Shown here: positions 1 to 11,009 of the stretch, piece by piece
Layout of the letters: each line of letters begins with the position of its first letter
Numbering within the stretch: the first letter of the stretch is position 1
Assembly (NCBI GenBank): GCA_036924855.1
Contig: JBAGRP010000001.1
Location: 1,116,001 to 1,180,000 of the forward strand
Length of the DNA stretch: 64,000 bases
Origin: Nitrobacteraceae bacterium AZCC 2146
GTDB lineage: Bacteria; Pseudomonadota; Alphaproteobacteria; Rhizobiales; Xanthobacteraceae
Reading direction: 5' to 3'
Notes under the pieces: generated by a model
Seen by the model: only the letters and a program-made list of their open reading frames with translations
Told to the model about the DNA's origin: nothing
Database searches by the model: none
Translations under genes and position numbers: made by a program

Positions 1-447
1 ACGCTCGGTAAGGTCCGCCCGCCGTCCGGCAACGGTAACGGCGACATCGAGGACGACAGCCGCCGTTCGGTCTCCGTCCCCGTGATGGGCCGCATCGCAG
101 CGGGCACGCCGATCGAGGCGCTGCAGACCCGCAGCCATACCATCAGCGTGCCGCCGGATATGCTCGGCTCCGGCGAACACTACGCCCTCGAAGTGCGCGG
201 CGACTCCATGGTCGATGCCGGCATCCTCGATGGCGACATGGCGCTGATCCAGAAGAACGAGACCGCCGACACCGGCGACATCGTGGTGGCGCTGATCGAC
301 GAGGAGGAAGCCACGCTGAAGCGCTTCCGCCGCCGCGGCGCTTCCATCGCGCTGGAGCCCGCCAACACCGCTTACGAAGTCCGCATCCTGCCGCCAAACC
401 GGGTCCGGATTCAGGGCAAGCTGGTCGGGCTGTATCGCCGCTACTGA
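1..447 (+). CDS. lexA: LexA repressor, 3' part (5' end outside window)
   Basis: This is the C-terminal 148 residues of LexA, the SOS repressor that cleaves itself when RecA filaments form on damaged DNA. The frame is open from base 1, so the N-terminal winged helix is upstream of the window. Visible are the Ala-Gly self-cleavage site in 'GRIAAGTP' (fragment residues 34-35), the catalytic serine in '[10 protein letters not shown]' (residue 69) and the catalytic lysine in 'EATLKRF' (residue 107). The Ser-Lys spacing of 38 matches the S24 family. It is convergent with comEC. Its own operator is not in the window, but likely LexA boxes occur at 34.48-34.51 and 60.61 kb. Confidence 0.97.
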   Translation, partial: TLGKVRPPSGNGNGDIEDDSRRSVSVPVMGRIAAGTPIEALQTRSHTISVPPDMLGSGEHYALEVRGDSMVDAGILDGDMALIQKNETADTGDIVVALIDEEEATLKRFRRRGASIALEPANTAYEVRILPPNRVRIQGKLVGLYRRY

Positions 448-503
448 GCGCGACGAGCGAGTCGCTGCCGTCGCGAGAGTGATCGGAGCGAGTCGCTCCA
501 TGG

Positions 504-524
504 CAGTGAGCTATTCGCTCACTG
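504..524. terminator. Hairpin between convergent lexA and comEC
   Basis: A perfect 7-bp inverted repeat (CAGTGAG / CTCACTG) with a 7-nt loop lies across the last codons of comEC. A second inverted repeat, GGAGCGAGTCGCTCC, lies at 485-499. Neither is followed by a T tract, so a role as a bidirectional terminator is only an inference from the convergent layout. Confidence 0.3.
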
Positions 525-2795
525 TTCATCTCCCTGAACGTCGGCCTCCGTTGGCGTCGCATCGACTGGGCGGCTGATCGCCGATCGTCCGACGCCGGCT
601 TCCGGCTCCGGCGCGTCCGGAACCGCGGGAGACCACGGCCGATCGAGGCCACGAGGCCGGATTGCCTCCGCCACAAACCCGTCACCGGTTCGCCGCAAGC
701 CCATCGCACCCATTTTTTGCAATTTTTCCGCGTCGATCACCAGCGCCTTGCAGTCGCCCGGCGCCTGTTTTGACGTGACGATCACCGCCGCCCGCGCGCA
801 GTCATCGCTGAACGCATCAGGCCGCAACGCCAGCGCGACGAACGCGCCATCGGCGAGTTGCGTCACGCAGCCCGTCTCGTCACACGACACACCATCTGAA
901 AGGGAAGTATCCGTCGGCAGCCGCGCATCGGCATCCGCAGCGAGCCACTCCTTCAGAAGAAACGAATCCTTGGCGCTGCGCATCAAATGCAGTTGGCCAT
1001 CCCTGCCCCGCACCGCGACGCTGTGGCCGTCTCCTGCGATTAGAACGTCCGGCTGCCTGACCAGCAGCGCCCAGGCGACTGAAACAACAACCACAGCTAC
1101 ACCCGCAAAACGCAGCGGGGTGCGCAGCAGGCCGAGCAAGATGATTCCTGCAGTCGCGGCAATCAAGGGCCCGGCGCCGAACGCCGCCATCCGCCCGATC
1201 GCACCAGGCAGCGCCGCGACCCATTGCGTCACCACGATCATCCATTGAATGCCGACATCCATCAGCCGCCAGAACACGGCGTCGAATCCGAACGGCATCG
1301 CCGCGAGTCCCAGCAGCCCCGCCGGCATCACCAGAACGGATACCACCGGCATCGCCAGCAGATTGGCGACGACGCCGTAAGGCGTCACCCGATGAAAATG
1401 AAATGCCGCGTAAGGCGTCGTCGCCAGTCCTGCCACCAATGACGCCAGCGCCAGCATCGCGATCTCGCGGCCGCCCCAGAGTGCGGCGCGCGCGGTGGCG
1501 GAATGATCCGGCGAGGCGAACAGGATCGGCATCCCGACCTGCACCAGCGCCACCAAGCCCAGCGTCGCGGCGAACGACATTTGAAAGCTCGGATGCACCA
1601 AAGCTTCCGGCGCCATCACCATCACGATCATCGCCGCCACGGCCAGCGTGCGAAACGTCACCGCGCGACGATCCACCATCACGGCAATCAGCACCACTGC
1701 CGTCATGAAGAACGAGCGCTGCGTCGCCACCTCCGCGCCGGACAGCAGCAGATAGAACAGCGCCGCCAGGAGCGCCGCGGCCGCCGACCATTTCTTGATC
1801 GGAAACGTCACCGTCAGCGACGGGATCAGCGCCAGCAGCGCGCGCACCGCGAAGAACACCACGCCGGCGACGACGGCCATGTGATAGCCGGAGATCGACA
1901 GCACATGGCCCAATCCGGAAATGAACATCGCATCGTTCACCGGCGCGGAAATCGCATCGCGCCGCCCAGTCAGCAGCGCCGTGGCGATGGCGCGGGAATC
2001 GCCGCTCAGCGTGGTGCGGATTCGTGCATCGATGGCATCGCGAAGACCCTGCATGGTCGCGGCGTAGCGCAGCGCAAGGCCCGCCTTGGTCGGCGGATCG
2101 ACCGCCTTGATCGCGCCCATCACGAAGCCCGATGCGCCAATACCCTGAAAATAAAGGTCGCGGCCGAAATCGTAACTTCCCGGCCGCAGCGGCGACAGCG
2201 GCGGCTGCAGCCGCGCCTTCAGTTCGACAAAGCTGCCGACCGCCGGCGCCGTCCCCTTCTTCACCGACAGCCGCACACGCTCCAGCTTGATCGCCGCGCG
2301 CGGGCTCTCCATCTGCGCGACGCGCAGGACAAAACGATCGGTGCGTTCGCGTTCTTCATGAGTCTCGACAAAGCCGCTTAGCGACACCGAATAGACAGGT
2401 CGCGCCAGCACGCCGTGCGCAATGCGCGCCGTCTTCAGCGACGCTACGGCAAAGCCGGCGGCAACTGCGGCAATCATCACCGCCAGCGGAAACCAGCTTT
2501 GCCGCCGGGATAGAAACGCAGCGACACATAGCGCGCCTGCCGTCACAGCCGTGACCCAGGCCACCGGCTCGTGCTCAGCGGCAAAATAAAGCGCGATCCC
2601 GGTACCAAACGCGACGGGCACCCATGGCAGCAGCCGGCCGGGTCCGGCTTCGGCGCGCGCCCATGCCTGCAACGTCGCGATCAGCGGAGGCCAGATGCCC
2701 AAGCCTGGCCTTGAGACGCCAGCCACCGGCGTCGCCTGCGGCGGCCATGTGCCGGCCTGCGTGCGCGGTCTGCTGTCCCTGCCCCGGTTCGCCAT
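519..2795 (-). CDS. comEC: ComEC/Rec2-family DNA-uptake channel protein
   Basis: A 758-aa polytopic membrane protein of the ComEC/Rec2 family, the inner-membrane channel that moves single-stranded DNA into the cell. It has an N-terminal DUF4131-like region, then the Competence domain with the characteristic 'GLGHVLSISGYHMAVVAG' segment, and many hydrophobic helices. The C-terminal ~130 residues are soluble. The metallo-beta-lactamase HxHxDH motif found in longer ComEC proteins is absent there, which fits the shorter alphaproteobacterial form. The ATG at 2795 is preceded by a GAGCGG-like ribosome site. It lies downstream of glnS on the same strand. No other competence gene is visible, so natural competence is not implied. 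Confidence 0.93.
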   Translation of the reverse strand: MANRGRDSRPRTQAGTWPPQATPVAGVSRPGLGIWPPLIATLQAWARAEAGPGRLLPWVPVAFGTGIALYFAAEHEPVAWVTAVTAGALCVAAFLSRRQSWFPLAVMIAAVAAGFAVASLKTARIAHGVLARPVYSVSLSGFVETHEERERTDRFVLRVAQMESPRAAIKLERVRLSVKKGTAPAVGSFVELKARLQPPLSPLRPGSYDFGRDLYFQGIGASGFVMGAIKAVDPPTKAGLALRYAATMQGLRDAIDARIRTTLSGDSRAIATALLTGRRDAISAPVNDAMFISGLGHVLSISGYHMAVVAGVVFFAVRALLALIPSLTVTFPIKKWSAAAALLAALFYLLLSGAEVATQRSFFMTAVVLIAVMVDRRAVTFRTLAVAAMIVMVMAPEALVHPSFQMSFAATLGLVALVQVGMPILFASPDHSATARAALWGGREIAMLALASLVAGLATTPYAAFHFHRVTPYGVVANLLAMPVVSVLVMPAGLLGLAAMPFGFDAVFWRLMDVGIQWMIVVTQWVAALPGAIGRMAAFGAGPLIAATAGIILLGLLRTPLRFAGVAVVVVSVAWALLVRQPDVLIAGDGHSVAVRGRDGQLHLMRSAKDSFLLKEWLAADADARLPTDTSLSDGVSCDETGCVTQLADGAFVALALRPDAFSDDCARAAVIVTSKQAPGDCKALVIDAEKLQKMGAMGLRRTGDGFVAEAIRPRGLDRPWSPAVPDAPEPEAGVGRSAISRPVDATPTEADVQGDEQ

Positions 2796-2830
2796 CGCGC
2801 CGCTCGTCGCCCGGCTTTTCCCCTCGCAAT

Positions 2831-2864
2831 GCTAGCGGAAGAGAATACCGGGCGGCTAGCGGAA
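2831..2864. repeat. Short direct repeat upstream of comEC
   Basis: The decamer GCTAGCGGAA occurs twice, at 2831-2840 and 2855-2864, in the 96-nt gap between glnS and comEC. No function is evident. Confidence 0.4.
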
Positions 2865-2891
2865 CGGATGCAGAATATGTGAAATGAAAGG

Positions 2892-4568
<1,677 letters not shown>

Positions 4569-4747
4569 GGGTTGCCTTTCAAGCTGCGCCCTATGTGCCA
4601 AATCCGCAGCCCCGCGCCAAGTGCCGGTCCTTCAGGTCTGGAACCGGGCGCAACCATGGCCAGACAAGCCGGGAATTCGCGGGGACAGCGTCCTGCCAGT
4701 GTGATAAACGGCCGCCGACAGTCCCCCGAGATCGATCGAACCATTTA

Positions 4748-6172
4748 ATGACCGACCCCATCGTTACCCGCTTTGCGCCGTCCCCGACCGGATTTCTCCA
4801 CATCGGCGGCGCCCGCACCGCTCTGTTCAACTGGCTGTATGCGCGCGGCCGCGGCGGCAAGATGCTGCTGCGGATCGAGGACACCGATCGCGAGCGCTCC
4901 ACCGAACCGGCCATCGGCGCCATCCTGGACGGGCTGAAGTGGCTGGGCATCGATTGGGACGGCGACACCGTCTATCAATTTGCCCGGGCCGAGCGGCACC
5001 GTGAAGTCGCCGAGCAACTGCTCGCTGAGGGTAAGGCTTATTACTGTTACGCCAGCGCCGACGAGCTGAAGGAGATGCGCGAAAAGGCGCGCGCCGAAGG
5101 CAAGTCGAAGCTTTACGATGGCCGCTGGCGCGAGCGCGCGGCCTCGGAGGCGCCTTCCGGCATCAAGCCGACGATCCGTCTCAAGGCACCGCTGGATGGC
5201 GAGACCGTGATCGAGGATCAGGTCCAGGGCCGCGTGGTCTGGAAGAACGAAAACCTCGACGATCTCGTGCTGCTTCGTGGCGATGGCAACCCGACCTACA
5301 TGCTCGCCGTGGTGGTCGACGACCACGACATGGGCGTGACCCACGTCATCCGCGGCGACGACCATCTGATCAACGCCGCGCGCCAGAAGCAGATCTACGA
5401 AGCGCTTGGCTGGGCGATTCCGAGCATGTCGCACATTCCGCTGATCCATGGGCCGGACGGCTCAAAACTGTCGAAGCGCCACGGCGCGCTCGGCGTTGAT
5501 GCCTACCGCGCCATGGGCTACGTGCCGGAAGCATTGCGCAATTACCTCGTCAGGCTCGGCTGGAGCCATGGCGACCAGGAAATCTTCTCGACCGAGGAGA
5601 TGATCAAGGACTTCGATCTGCCCGCCATCGGGCGTTCGGCCGCGCGGTTCGATTTCGCCAAGCTGGAAAACCTCAACGGTCACTACATCCGCCACGCCGA
5701 CGATCAATCTCTTGTGACCATGTTCGAGGACGTGCTGAGCTACGTACCCAACGGCGGCGACGTGAAGGCCAAGCTCAACGACACCACGCGCGCCCAGTTG
5801 CGGCAGGCGATGCCTCAGTTGAAGGAGCGCGCCAAGACTCTGATCGAGCTGATCGACAGTTCGTACTTCATCTTCGCCGATCGGCCACTGGTGATGGAGC
5901 CAAAGGCGGCTGCGCTGCTGACGCCGGAAACCCGTATCCTGATCGGCAAATTGCGCACCGCACTGGAAGCTGTCACGGAGTGGAGCGCTGCGACCACAGA
6001 AGCCGCCACCCGCGCCTTCGCCGAGGAGACCGGCGTCAAGCTCGGCGCGGTGGCGCAGCCGCTGCGGGTGGCGTTGACCGGCAAGACCACCTCCCCCGGA
6101 ATCTTCGACGTTCTGGCGGTATTGGGGCGGCAGGAATGCCTTGCCCGGCTCGCGGATCAGGCATCCGTTTAG
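4748..6172 (+). CDS. gltX: Glutamate--tRNA ligase
   Basis: GluRS (474 aa) charges tRNA-Glu. It is a class I synthetase with '[16 protein letters not shown]' (HIGH, residues 18-21) and 'GSKLSKRHG' (KMSKS, residues 240-244), followed by a helical anticodon-binding domain ending in '[18 protein letters not shown]'. The frame is open upstream to 4595, but the ATG at 4748 gives the family start '[15 protein letters not shown]'. It is divergent from glnS across 179 nt, with no clear promoter seen. gltA follows 152 nt downstream on the same strand. Confidence 0.97.
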   Translation: MTDPIVTRFAPSPTGFLHIGGARTALFNWLYARGRGGKMLLRIEDTDRERSTEPAIGAILDGLKWLGIDWDGDTVYQFARAERHREVAEQLLAEGKAYYCYASADELKEMREKARAEGKSKLYDGRWRERAASEAPSGIKPTIRLKAPLDGETVIEDQVQGRVVWKNENLDDLVLLRGDGNPTYMLAVVVDDHDMGVTHVIRGDDHLINAARQKQIYEALGWAIPSMSHIPLIHGPDGSKLSKRHGALGVDAYRAMGYVPEALRNYLVRLGWSHGDQEIFSTEEMIKDFDLPAIGRSAARFDFAKLENLNGHYIRHADDQSLVTMFEDVLSYVPNGGDVKAKLNDTTRAQLRQAMPQLKERAKTLIELIDSSYFIFADRPLVMEPKAAALLTPETRILIGKLRTALEAVTEWSAATTEAATRAFAEETGVKLGAVAQPLRVALTGKTTSPGIFDVLAVLGRQECLARLADQASV

Positions 6173-6324
6173 GATACAATAGGCTACGCTTGCCCGTCTT
6201 GCAGCGCACACAGCAATACGATACCCATTCTGGCGAAGCCTCTAGAATTTCCGGCCTGCCCCGCCATCTATCCTGATGGCGCCCGGCCTGCCGGCCTCTC
6301 AACGATCTCATCGGGGACCACGCG

Positions 6325-7626
6325 ATGGACGCAAAAATAAAGTCTAAATCCGCAACGCTGACAGTTGATGGCAAGAGTTTCGACTTCCCGATCTTGAGCG
6401 GGACGATTGGCCCCGATGTGATCGACATCGGCAAACTCTATGCCCAGGCCGGGATGTTCACTTACGACCCCGGCTTTACCTCGACCGGCAGCTGCCAGTC
6501 CAAGATCACCTACATCGACGGCGACGCCGGTATCCTCGAATACCGCGGGTACCCCATCGAACAGCTCGCCGAGAAGGGCGACTTTCTCGAGACCTGTTAC
6601 CTGCTGCTATACGGCGAACTGCCGAGCAAGGCGCAAAAGCTCGACTTTGATACGCGCATCACGAACCACACCATGGTTCATGACCAGATGTCCCGCTTCT
6701 TCCAGGGCTTCCGCCGCGACGCGCATCCCATGGCGGTGATGGTGGCTTCGGTCGGCGCGCTTGCCGCCTTCTACCACGACTCCACCGACATCAACGATCC
6801 CCAGCAGCGCATGATCGCGTCGATCCGGATGATCGCCAAGATCCCGACGCTGGCCGCGATGGCCTATAAATACACCATCGGCCAGCCGTTCGTGTATCCG
6901 AAGAACGCGCTCGGTTTCGCCGCGAACTTCCTCAACATGTGCTTCGCCGTGCCCTGCGAGGACTACAAGATCAACCCGGTGCTGGCCAAGGCGCTCGACA
7001 AGATCTTCATCCTGCATGCCGATCACGAACAGAACGCTTCGACCTCGACGGTGCGTATCGCCGGCTCGTCCGGCGCCAACCCGTTCGCCTGCATCGCCGC
7101 CGGCATCGCCTGCCTGTGGGGACCTGCGCATGGCGGCGCCAACGAAGCGGCCTTGGCGATGCTTGCCGAAATCGGCACGGTCGACAAGATTCCGGACTTC
7201 ATCAAGAAGGTGAAGGACAAGAACTCGAGCGTCCGGCTGATGGGCTTCGGTCACCGCGTCTACAAGAACTACGATCCGCGCGCCAAGATCATGCAGCAGA
7301 CCTGCCACGAAGTGCTGGCCGAGACCGGCCACGGCGGCGACGAGATGCTCGCGGTCGCGATGGAGCTGGAGAAGATCGCGCTGAGCGACGAATACTTCAT
7401 CGAGCGCAAGCTGTACCCGAACGTCGATTTCTATTCGGGCATCACGCTGAAGGCGATGGGCTTCCCGACCTCGATGTTCACCGTCCTGTTCGCCGTCGCC
7501 CGCACCGTCGGCTGGATCAGCCAGTGGAGCGAGATGATCGAGGACCCGCAGCAGAAGATCGGCCGCCCGCGCCAGCTCTACACCGGCGCAGAGCGTCGCG
7601 ATTACGTCGATATCGCCAAGCGCTGA
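6325..7626 (+). CDS. gltA: Citrate synthase
   Basis: Type II citrate synthase (433 aa) condenses acetyl-CoA and oxaloacetate at the entry to the TCA cycle. Active-site segments are '[11 protein letters not shown]' (near residue 231), '[13 protein letters not shown]' and '[14 protein letters not shown]' (near residue 310). GGGGA lies 8 nt before the ATG. A strong rho-independent terminator follows at 7648, so transcription ends here. Confidence 0.98.
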   Translation: MDAKIKSKSATLTVDGKSFDFPILSGTIGPDVIDIGKLYAQAGMFTYDPGFTSTGSCQSKITYIDGDAGILEYRGYPIEQLAEKGDFLETCYLLLYGELPSKAQKLDFDTRITNHTMVHDQMSRFFQGFRRDAHPMAVMVASVGALAAFYHDSTDINDPQQRMIASIRMIAKIPTLAAMAYKYTIGQPFVYPKNALGFAANFLNMCFAVPCEDYKINPVLAKALDKIFILHADHEQNASTSTVRIAGSSGANPFACIAAGIACLWGPAHGGANEAALAMLAEIGTVDKIPDFIKKVKDKNSSVRLMGFGHRVYKNYDPRAKIMQQTCHEVLAETGHGGDEMLAVAMELEKIALSDEYFIERKLYPNVDFYSGITLKAMGFPTSMFTVLFAVARTVGWISQWSEMIEDPQQKIGRPRQLYTGAERRDYVDIAKR

Positions 7627-7647
7627 TCAACGTCGCGTAATAAAGTT

Positions 7648-7679
7648 AAACGGCGGGCCGCCATGCGGTCCGCCGTTTT
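7648..7679 (+). terminator. Rho-independent terminator after gltA
   Basis: The stem pairs AAACGGCGG with CCGCCGTTT and continues inward with CCGC/GCGG around a CAT loop, giving about 14 bp with one G-T pair. It ends in TTTT, 22 nt after the gltA stop. Confidence 0.9.
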
Positions 7680-7748
7680 CGTTTGCTACGAGGCCGTCTG
7701 AACAGGCACCGGCGACACGCGCCTTCGCACACTCCGTCGACAAAAGCC

Positions 7749-8225
7749 TCAGGCCGGCGACTTCAGCTCCATGTAGCTGGTCGGAATCGCCGTGGTGAAC
7801 TTCATCTCTTCCATGGCGATCGAGGAATTGATGTCGGAAAATTCCAGCCGCTTGATCATGCGCTGGTAGACCGCGTCATAGGTCTCCACGTCGGGCACCA
7901 CGATGCGCAGCAGATAATCGGTCTCGCCGGTCAGCCGCCAGGCTTCCACGATCTCCGGAATATCGGCGATCACCCGCCGGAACGCCTGAAGCCAGTCGGC
8001 TTCATGGCGCGGCGCCTTCACCGACACGAACACCGTCATCGGCACGTTGACCTTGCGGCGGTTCAGCAGCGCCACCCGCCGGGTGATGACACCGTCCTCG
8101 TCGAGCCGCTTGATCCGGCGCCAGCACGGCGCGGTGCTCAGGCCGACCTTTTCGGCGATGGTGGCTACCGCCACCGAGGCGTCGTTCTGCAGGATATCGA
8201 GAATGCGGCGATCGATGGCATCCAC
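7749..8225 (-). CDS. Lrp/AsnC-family transcriptional regulator
   Basis: A 158-aa Lrp/AsnC-type regulator. The N-terminal helix-turn-helix is 'VGLSTAPCWRRIKRLDEDGVI', and the C-terminal RAM ligand-binding domain contains 'AWRLTGETDYLLRIVVPD'. The GTG at 8225 is chosen because GGAGGA lies 8 nt upstream and the family start 'DAIDRRILDILQ' follows directly. Longer in-frame starts (ATG 8264, TTG 8273) have no ribosome site. It is divergent from the racemase-dadA cluster. Such regulators commonly control the adjacent amino-acid metabolic genes, so it is the likely local regulator (inference). Confidence 0.9.
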   Translation of the reverse strand: MDAIDRRILDILQNDASVAVATIAEKVGLSTAPCWRRIKRLDEDGVITRRVALLNRRKVNVPMTVFVSVKAPRHEADWLQAFRRVIADIPEIVEAWRLTGETDYLLRIVVPDVETYDAVYQRMIKRLEFSDINSSIAMEEMKFTTAIPTSYMELKSPA

Positions 8226-8416
8226 GCGCTGATTCCTCCGAAAATTCGACTCTTTAATGCTCATATTCGTCAAACCAAGAAAATTTATTGCCTCAATCTA
8301 TCAGGATACACAATAGGTTTGCTAAAAGACCGAGAATCCGCTGATCTTCGATGGCATTGTTGCGCGGCCGGTTTGCTATCTTCGGACAACATCAGAAGCG
8401 GACGAGGGCTACCGGA
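8226..8416. promoter_or_regulatory. Divergent control region, Lrp-type regulator / racemase cluster
   Basis: A 191-nt AT-rich intergenic stretch between two divergent start codons, with short A/T tracts (such as GAAAATTTATTGCC near 8279) typical of Lrp-family operators. No confident -35/-10 pair was identified. The role is inferred from the layout. Confidence 0.4.
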
Positions 8417-9139
8417 ATGCGAACGATCGGACTATTGGGCGGGATGAGCTGGGAAAGCACCGCGGTGTATTACCGACGGATCAATGAGACCGTCCGCAAC
8501 AGCCTGGGTGGCCTGCATTCGGCCGAAGTGATCCTGCACTCGGTCAACTTCGAAGCCATTGTGGCGCTTCAGAAAGCCGGCGACTGGGATCAGGCCGGCG
8601 CCGTGCTGGCACAGATCGCGCGCAATCTGGAAGCCGCCGGCGCCGATTGTGTCCTGATTTGCACCAACACCATGCACAAGCTGGCCGATACCGTGCAAAG
8701 CGCGATCTCGGTGCCGCTGCTGCACATCACCGACATGACCGGACAGGCCGTTCGGGCCGCAGGCTGTCGCCGGCCGCTGCTGCTCGCCACCCGCTATACG
8801 ATGGAGCAGGACTTCTACCTCTCGAAGCTGCGCGAAACGCACGATCTTTCGCCTATGGTGCCGAACACCGAGGACAGGACCGCTGTGCACGACATCATCT
8901 TCAGTGAATTGTGCTGCGGCGTCGTCCGCGAGGCGTCGCGACAGCGCTATCTCGAGGTGATCGCGACGGCCAAGGCGGCCGGGGCCGACAGCGTCATCCT
9001 TGGCTGCACCGAGATCGGCCTGCTGATCGGCGCTGAACATTTCGATTTGCCGGCATTCGACTCGACGCTGATCCATGCCGACGCGGCGGTTGCCTTTGCG
9101 CTGGACAGACACGACGCGCCACGGCGTAGTGCAGCGTGA
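8417..9139 (+). CDS. Aspartate/glutamate racemase-family protein
   Basis: A 240-aa member of the Asp/Glu racemase superfamily (RacD/YgeA type), cofactor-independent enzymes that use two cysteines to invert C-alpha. Both are present: Cys82 in 'LICTNTMHK' and Cys197 in 'LGCTEIGLL'. The N-terminus 'MRTIGLLGGMSWEST' is typical. The ATG at 8417 has GAGGG 8 nt upstream, and the frame's earlier start at 8351 lacks one. It opens a co-directional cluster with a DapA-family lyase, an SDR, a binding protein and a DadA-like dehydrogenase. The exact substrate is not evident. Confidence 0.88.
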   Translation: MRTIGLLGGMSWESTAVYYRRINETVRNSLGGLHSAEVILHSVNFEAIVALQKAGDWDQAGAVLAQIARNLEAAGADCVLICTNTMHKLADTVQSAISVPLLHITDMTGQAVRAAGCRRPLLLATRYTMEQDFYLSKLRETHDLSPMVPNTEDRTAVHDIIFSELCCGVVREASRQRYLEVIATAKAAGADSVILGCTEIGLLIGAEHFDLPAFDSTLIHADAAVAFALDRHDAPRRSAA

Positions 9140-9261
9140 AGGCGCTGGCGTCCGATGCGGCGCGACCCCGCCAATGCATGGGCGGTCCGCGACTATGCGG
9201 TGGCGGCGCGACCAAGCCATGATAGGTTTCTATAGAGCTTCGACCAAAATGGAGATGTGAG

Positions 9262-10203
9262 ATGTCGATCAAAAAGCTGACCGGGTCATTTGTTGCGCTG
9301 ATCACCCCGTTCAACAAGGACGGTTCAGTCGACTACGCCGCGTTCCGCACGCTGCTGAAATTCCACCAGGACAACGGCACCTCGGCGATCCTGATCATGG
9401 GCTCCACCGGCGAGTCCTCGATGCTGTCGCAGGACGAAAAGAAGCAGATCATCGTCGAGACCGCCAAGATGAAGACCGCCGAGATGCCGATCTTCTTCGG
9501 CTGCACCGGCAACAACACCGACACCACTATCGCCAACGTCCGCTTCGCCAAGGATAACGGCGCCGACGGCGCGATCCTCGCCGCGCCCGCCTATATCTGC
9601 GCGCCGGAAGCCGACATCGAGGGCTTCTTTCTCGACGTGGCCGACGCCACTGACCTGCCGCTCGGCATCTACAACAATCCGCCGCGGGTGAAGAGCGACC
9701 TGAACTGGGACAACCTGCTGCGCATCTTCAAGCACCCGAACTATGTGGTGCACAAGGAATCCACCGGCCGCGTCGGCCAGGTGGCGCAGGTGCTGGCCGG
9801 CAAGCCGACCGTTTCCGTGATGTGCTGCGACAGCCCCAACCTCGGCCTCGTGGTGCCGACCATGAGCCTCGGCGGCCACGGCACCGCCAACATGACCGGC
9901 AACCTCGCGCCGGCCGAACTCGCCACCATCTCGACGCCATGGACGAGCTATAGCGAGGCCGAGGGCTTCAAGAACGCCTATCTCTCGCTGCTGCCGCTGC
10001 TGCACTACACCTACTCGGCGATCAACCCGGTGGCGGTGAAGTCGCTGATGAAGGCACTGGGCATGCCGGCCGGCGACCTGCGCAAGCCGCTGACCAATCT
10101 GGAGGGCGAGGCCCTGGCCAAGGGTGTCCGCATCATCCAGGAGCTCGAGCTCGACAAGAAGTACGGCTACAAGATCAAATCACTCTCCGCCGTTGCGGCC
10201 TGA
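9262..10203 (+). CDS. Dihydrodipicolinate synthase (DapA/NAL)-family lyase
   Basis: A 313-aa class I (Schiff-base) aldolase/lyase of the DapA/N-acetylneuraminate lyase superfamily. The GxxGE pyruvate-carboxylate motif is 'GSTGESSML', the catalytic Tyr is residue 137 in 'GIYNNPPR', and the Schiff-base Lys is residue 165 in 'VVHKEST'. GGAG precedes the ATG by 7 nt. Position in a catabolic cluster rather than with lysine genes suggests a specialised lyase or deaminase, as in HypD-like enzymes, not DapA itself. The SDR gene starts 3 nt after its stop. Confidence 0.88.
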   Translation: MSIKKLTGSFVALITPFNKDGSVDYAAFRTLLKFHQDNGTSAILIMGSTGESSMLSQDEKKQIIVETAKMKTAEMPIFFGCTGNNTDTTIANVRFAKDNGADGAILAAPAYICAPEADIEGFFLDVADATDLPLGIYNNPPRVKSDLNWDNLLRIFKHPNYVVHKESTGRVGQVAQVLAGKPTVSVMCCDSPNLGLVVPTMSLGGHGTANMTGNLAPAELATISTPWTSYSEAEGFKNAYLSLLPLLHYTYSAINPVAVKSLMKALGMPAGDLRKPLTNLEGEALAKGVRIIQELELDKKYGYKIKSLSAVAA

Positions 10204-10206
10204 GCG

Positions 10207-10986
10207 ATGGATCTTGGGATACGCGGCCGCAAGGCTCTGTTGAGCGGCGCGAGCCGCGGTCTCGGCAAGGCCTGCGCCATGGCGCTGGCCCAGGAGGGCG
10301 TCGATGTCACCATCCTCGCCCGCACGCCTGAAACCCTGGAGGCCACCTGTGCCGAAATCCGTGACGCCACCGGCGTCGCGGTCACTGCGGTGGTCGGCGA
10401 CATCACCACAACCAAAGGCCGCGACGATGCGCTGAAGGCCTGCCCCGAGCCGGATATTCTGCTCAACAATGCCGATGGTCCGGTGCCCGGCGATTTCCGC
10501 AGTTGGGCGCATGATGACTGGATGGCGGCGCTCGATGCCATGATGCTGAGTCCGATCGAGATGATGCGCCGGACCGTCGATGGCATGATGGCGCGCGGCT
10601 TCGGCCGGGTGATCAACATCGTGTCGCGCAGCGTGAAGATTCCGCAGCTTGAACTCGGCCTGTCGAACGGCGCCCGCTCCGGACTCGTCGGCTTCGTCGG
10701 CGGGCTCGCCCGCCAGACCGTGGCGCACAACGTCACCATCAACAACCTGCTGCCGGGCATCTTCGACAGCGACGCCCAGCGACGCCACATCGACGGCATG
10801 CTGGAGCCCGGCGGAAAATCCTTCGACCAGATCTGGCGCGAGCGCGCCGCCGGCAATCCGGCCAAGCGATACGGCCGGCCGCCGGAGCTTGGCGCCTATT
10901 GCGCGTTTCTGTGCTCGGAGCATGCGGGATTCGTCACAGGCCAAAACATATTGGTCGACGGGGGAAGCTACCCAGGAACCTTTTAA
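10207..10986 (+). CDS. Short-chain dehydrogenase-like protein lacking the YxxxK motif
   Basis: A 259-aa SDR-fold protein. The Rossmann nucleotide motif 'SGASRGLG' (residues 16-23) and an 'NNAD' version of NNAG are present. At the position of the catalytic Tyr-x-x-x-Lys it reads 'SNGAR', so Tyr is replaced by Ser and Lys by Arg. The upstream Ser in 'NIVSRSVK' is kept. The C-terminus 'GQNILVDGGSYPGTF' is typical. It may bind NAD(P) without classical SDR chemistry, or belong to a subfamily with a different mechanism. It is almost certainly co-transcribed with the DapA-family gene. Confidence 0.88.
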   Translation: MDLGIRGRKALLSGASRGLGKACAMALAQEGVDVTILARTPETLEATCAEIRDATGVAVTAVVGDITTTKGRDDALKACPEPDILLNNADGPVPGDFRSWAHDDWMAALDAMMLSPIEMMRRTVDGMMARGFGRVINIVSRSVKIPQLELGLSNGARSGLVGFVGGLARQTVAHNVTINNLLPGIFDSDAQRRHIDGMLEPGGKSFDQIWRERAAGNPAKRYGRPPELGAYCAFLCSEHAGFVTGQNILVDGGSYPGTF

Positions 10987-11009
10987 TGCAAAACCTGAGA
11001 GGATCTCTT

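Noticed and set aside
2862..2876. Near LexA box GAACGGATGCAGAAT upstream of comEC
   Set aside because: One of the eight conserved bases is wrong and it is a single site. It is too weak to call, though its closeness to lexA makes it worth remembering.
9140..9261. Small frame between the racemase and the DapA-family gene
   Set aside because: No ribosome site and composition like read-through of shadow frames. The gap is short.
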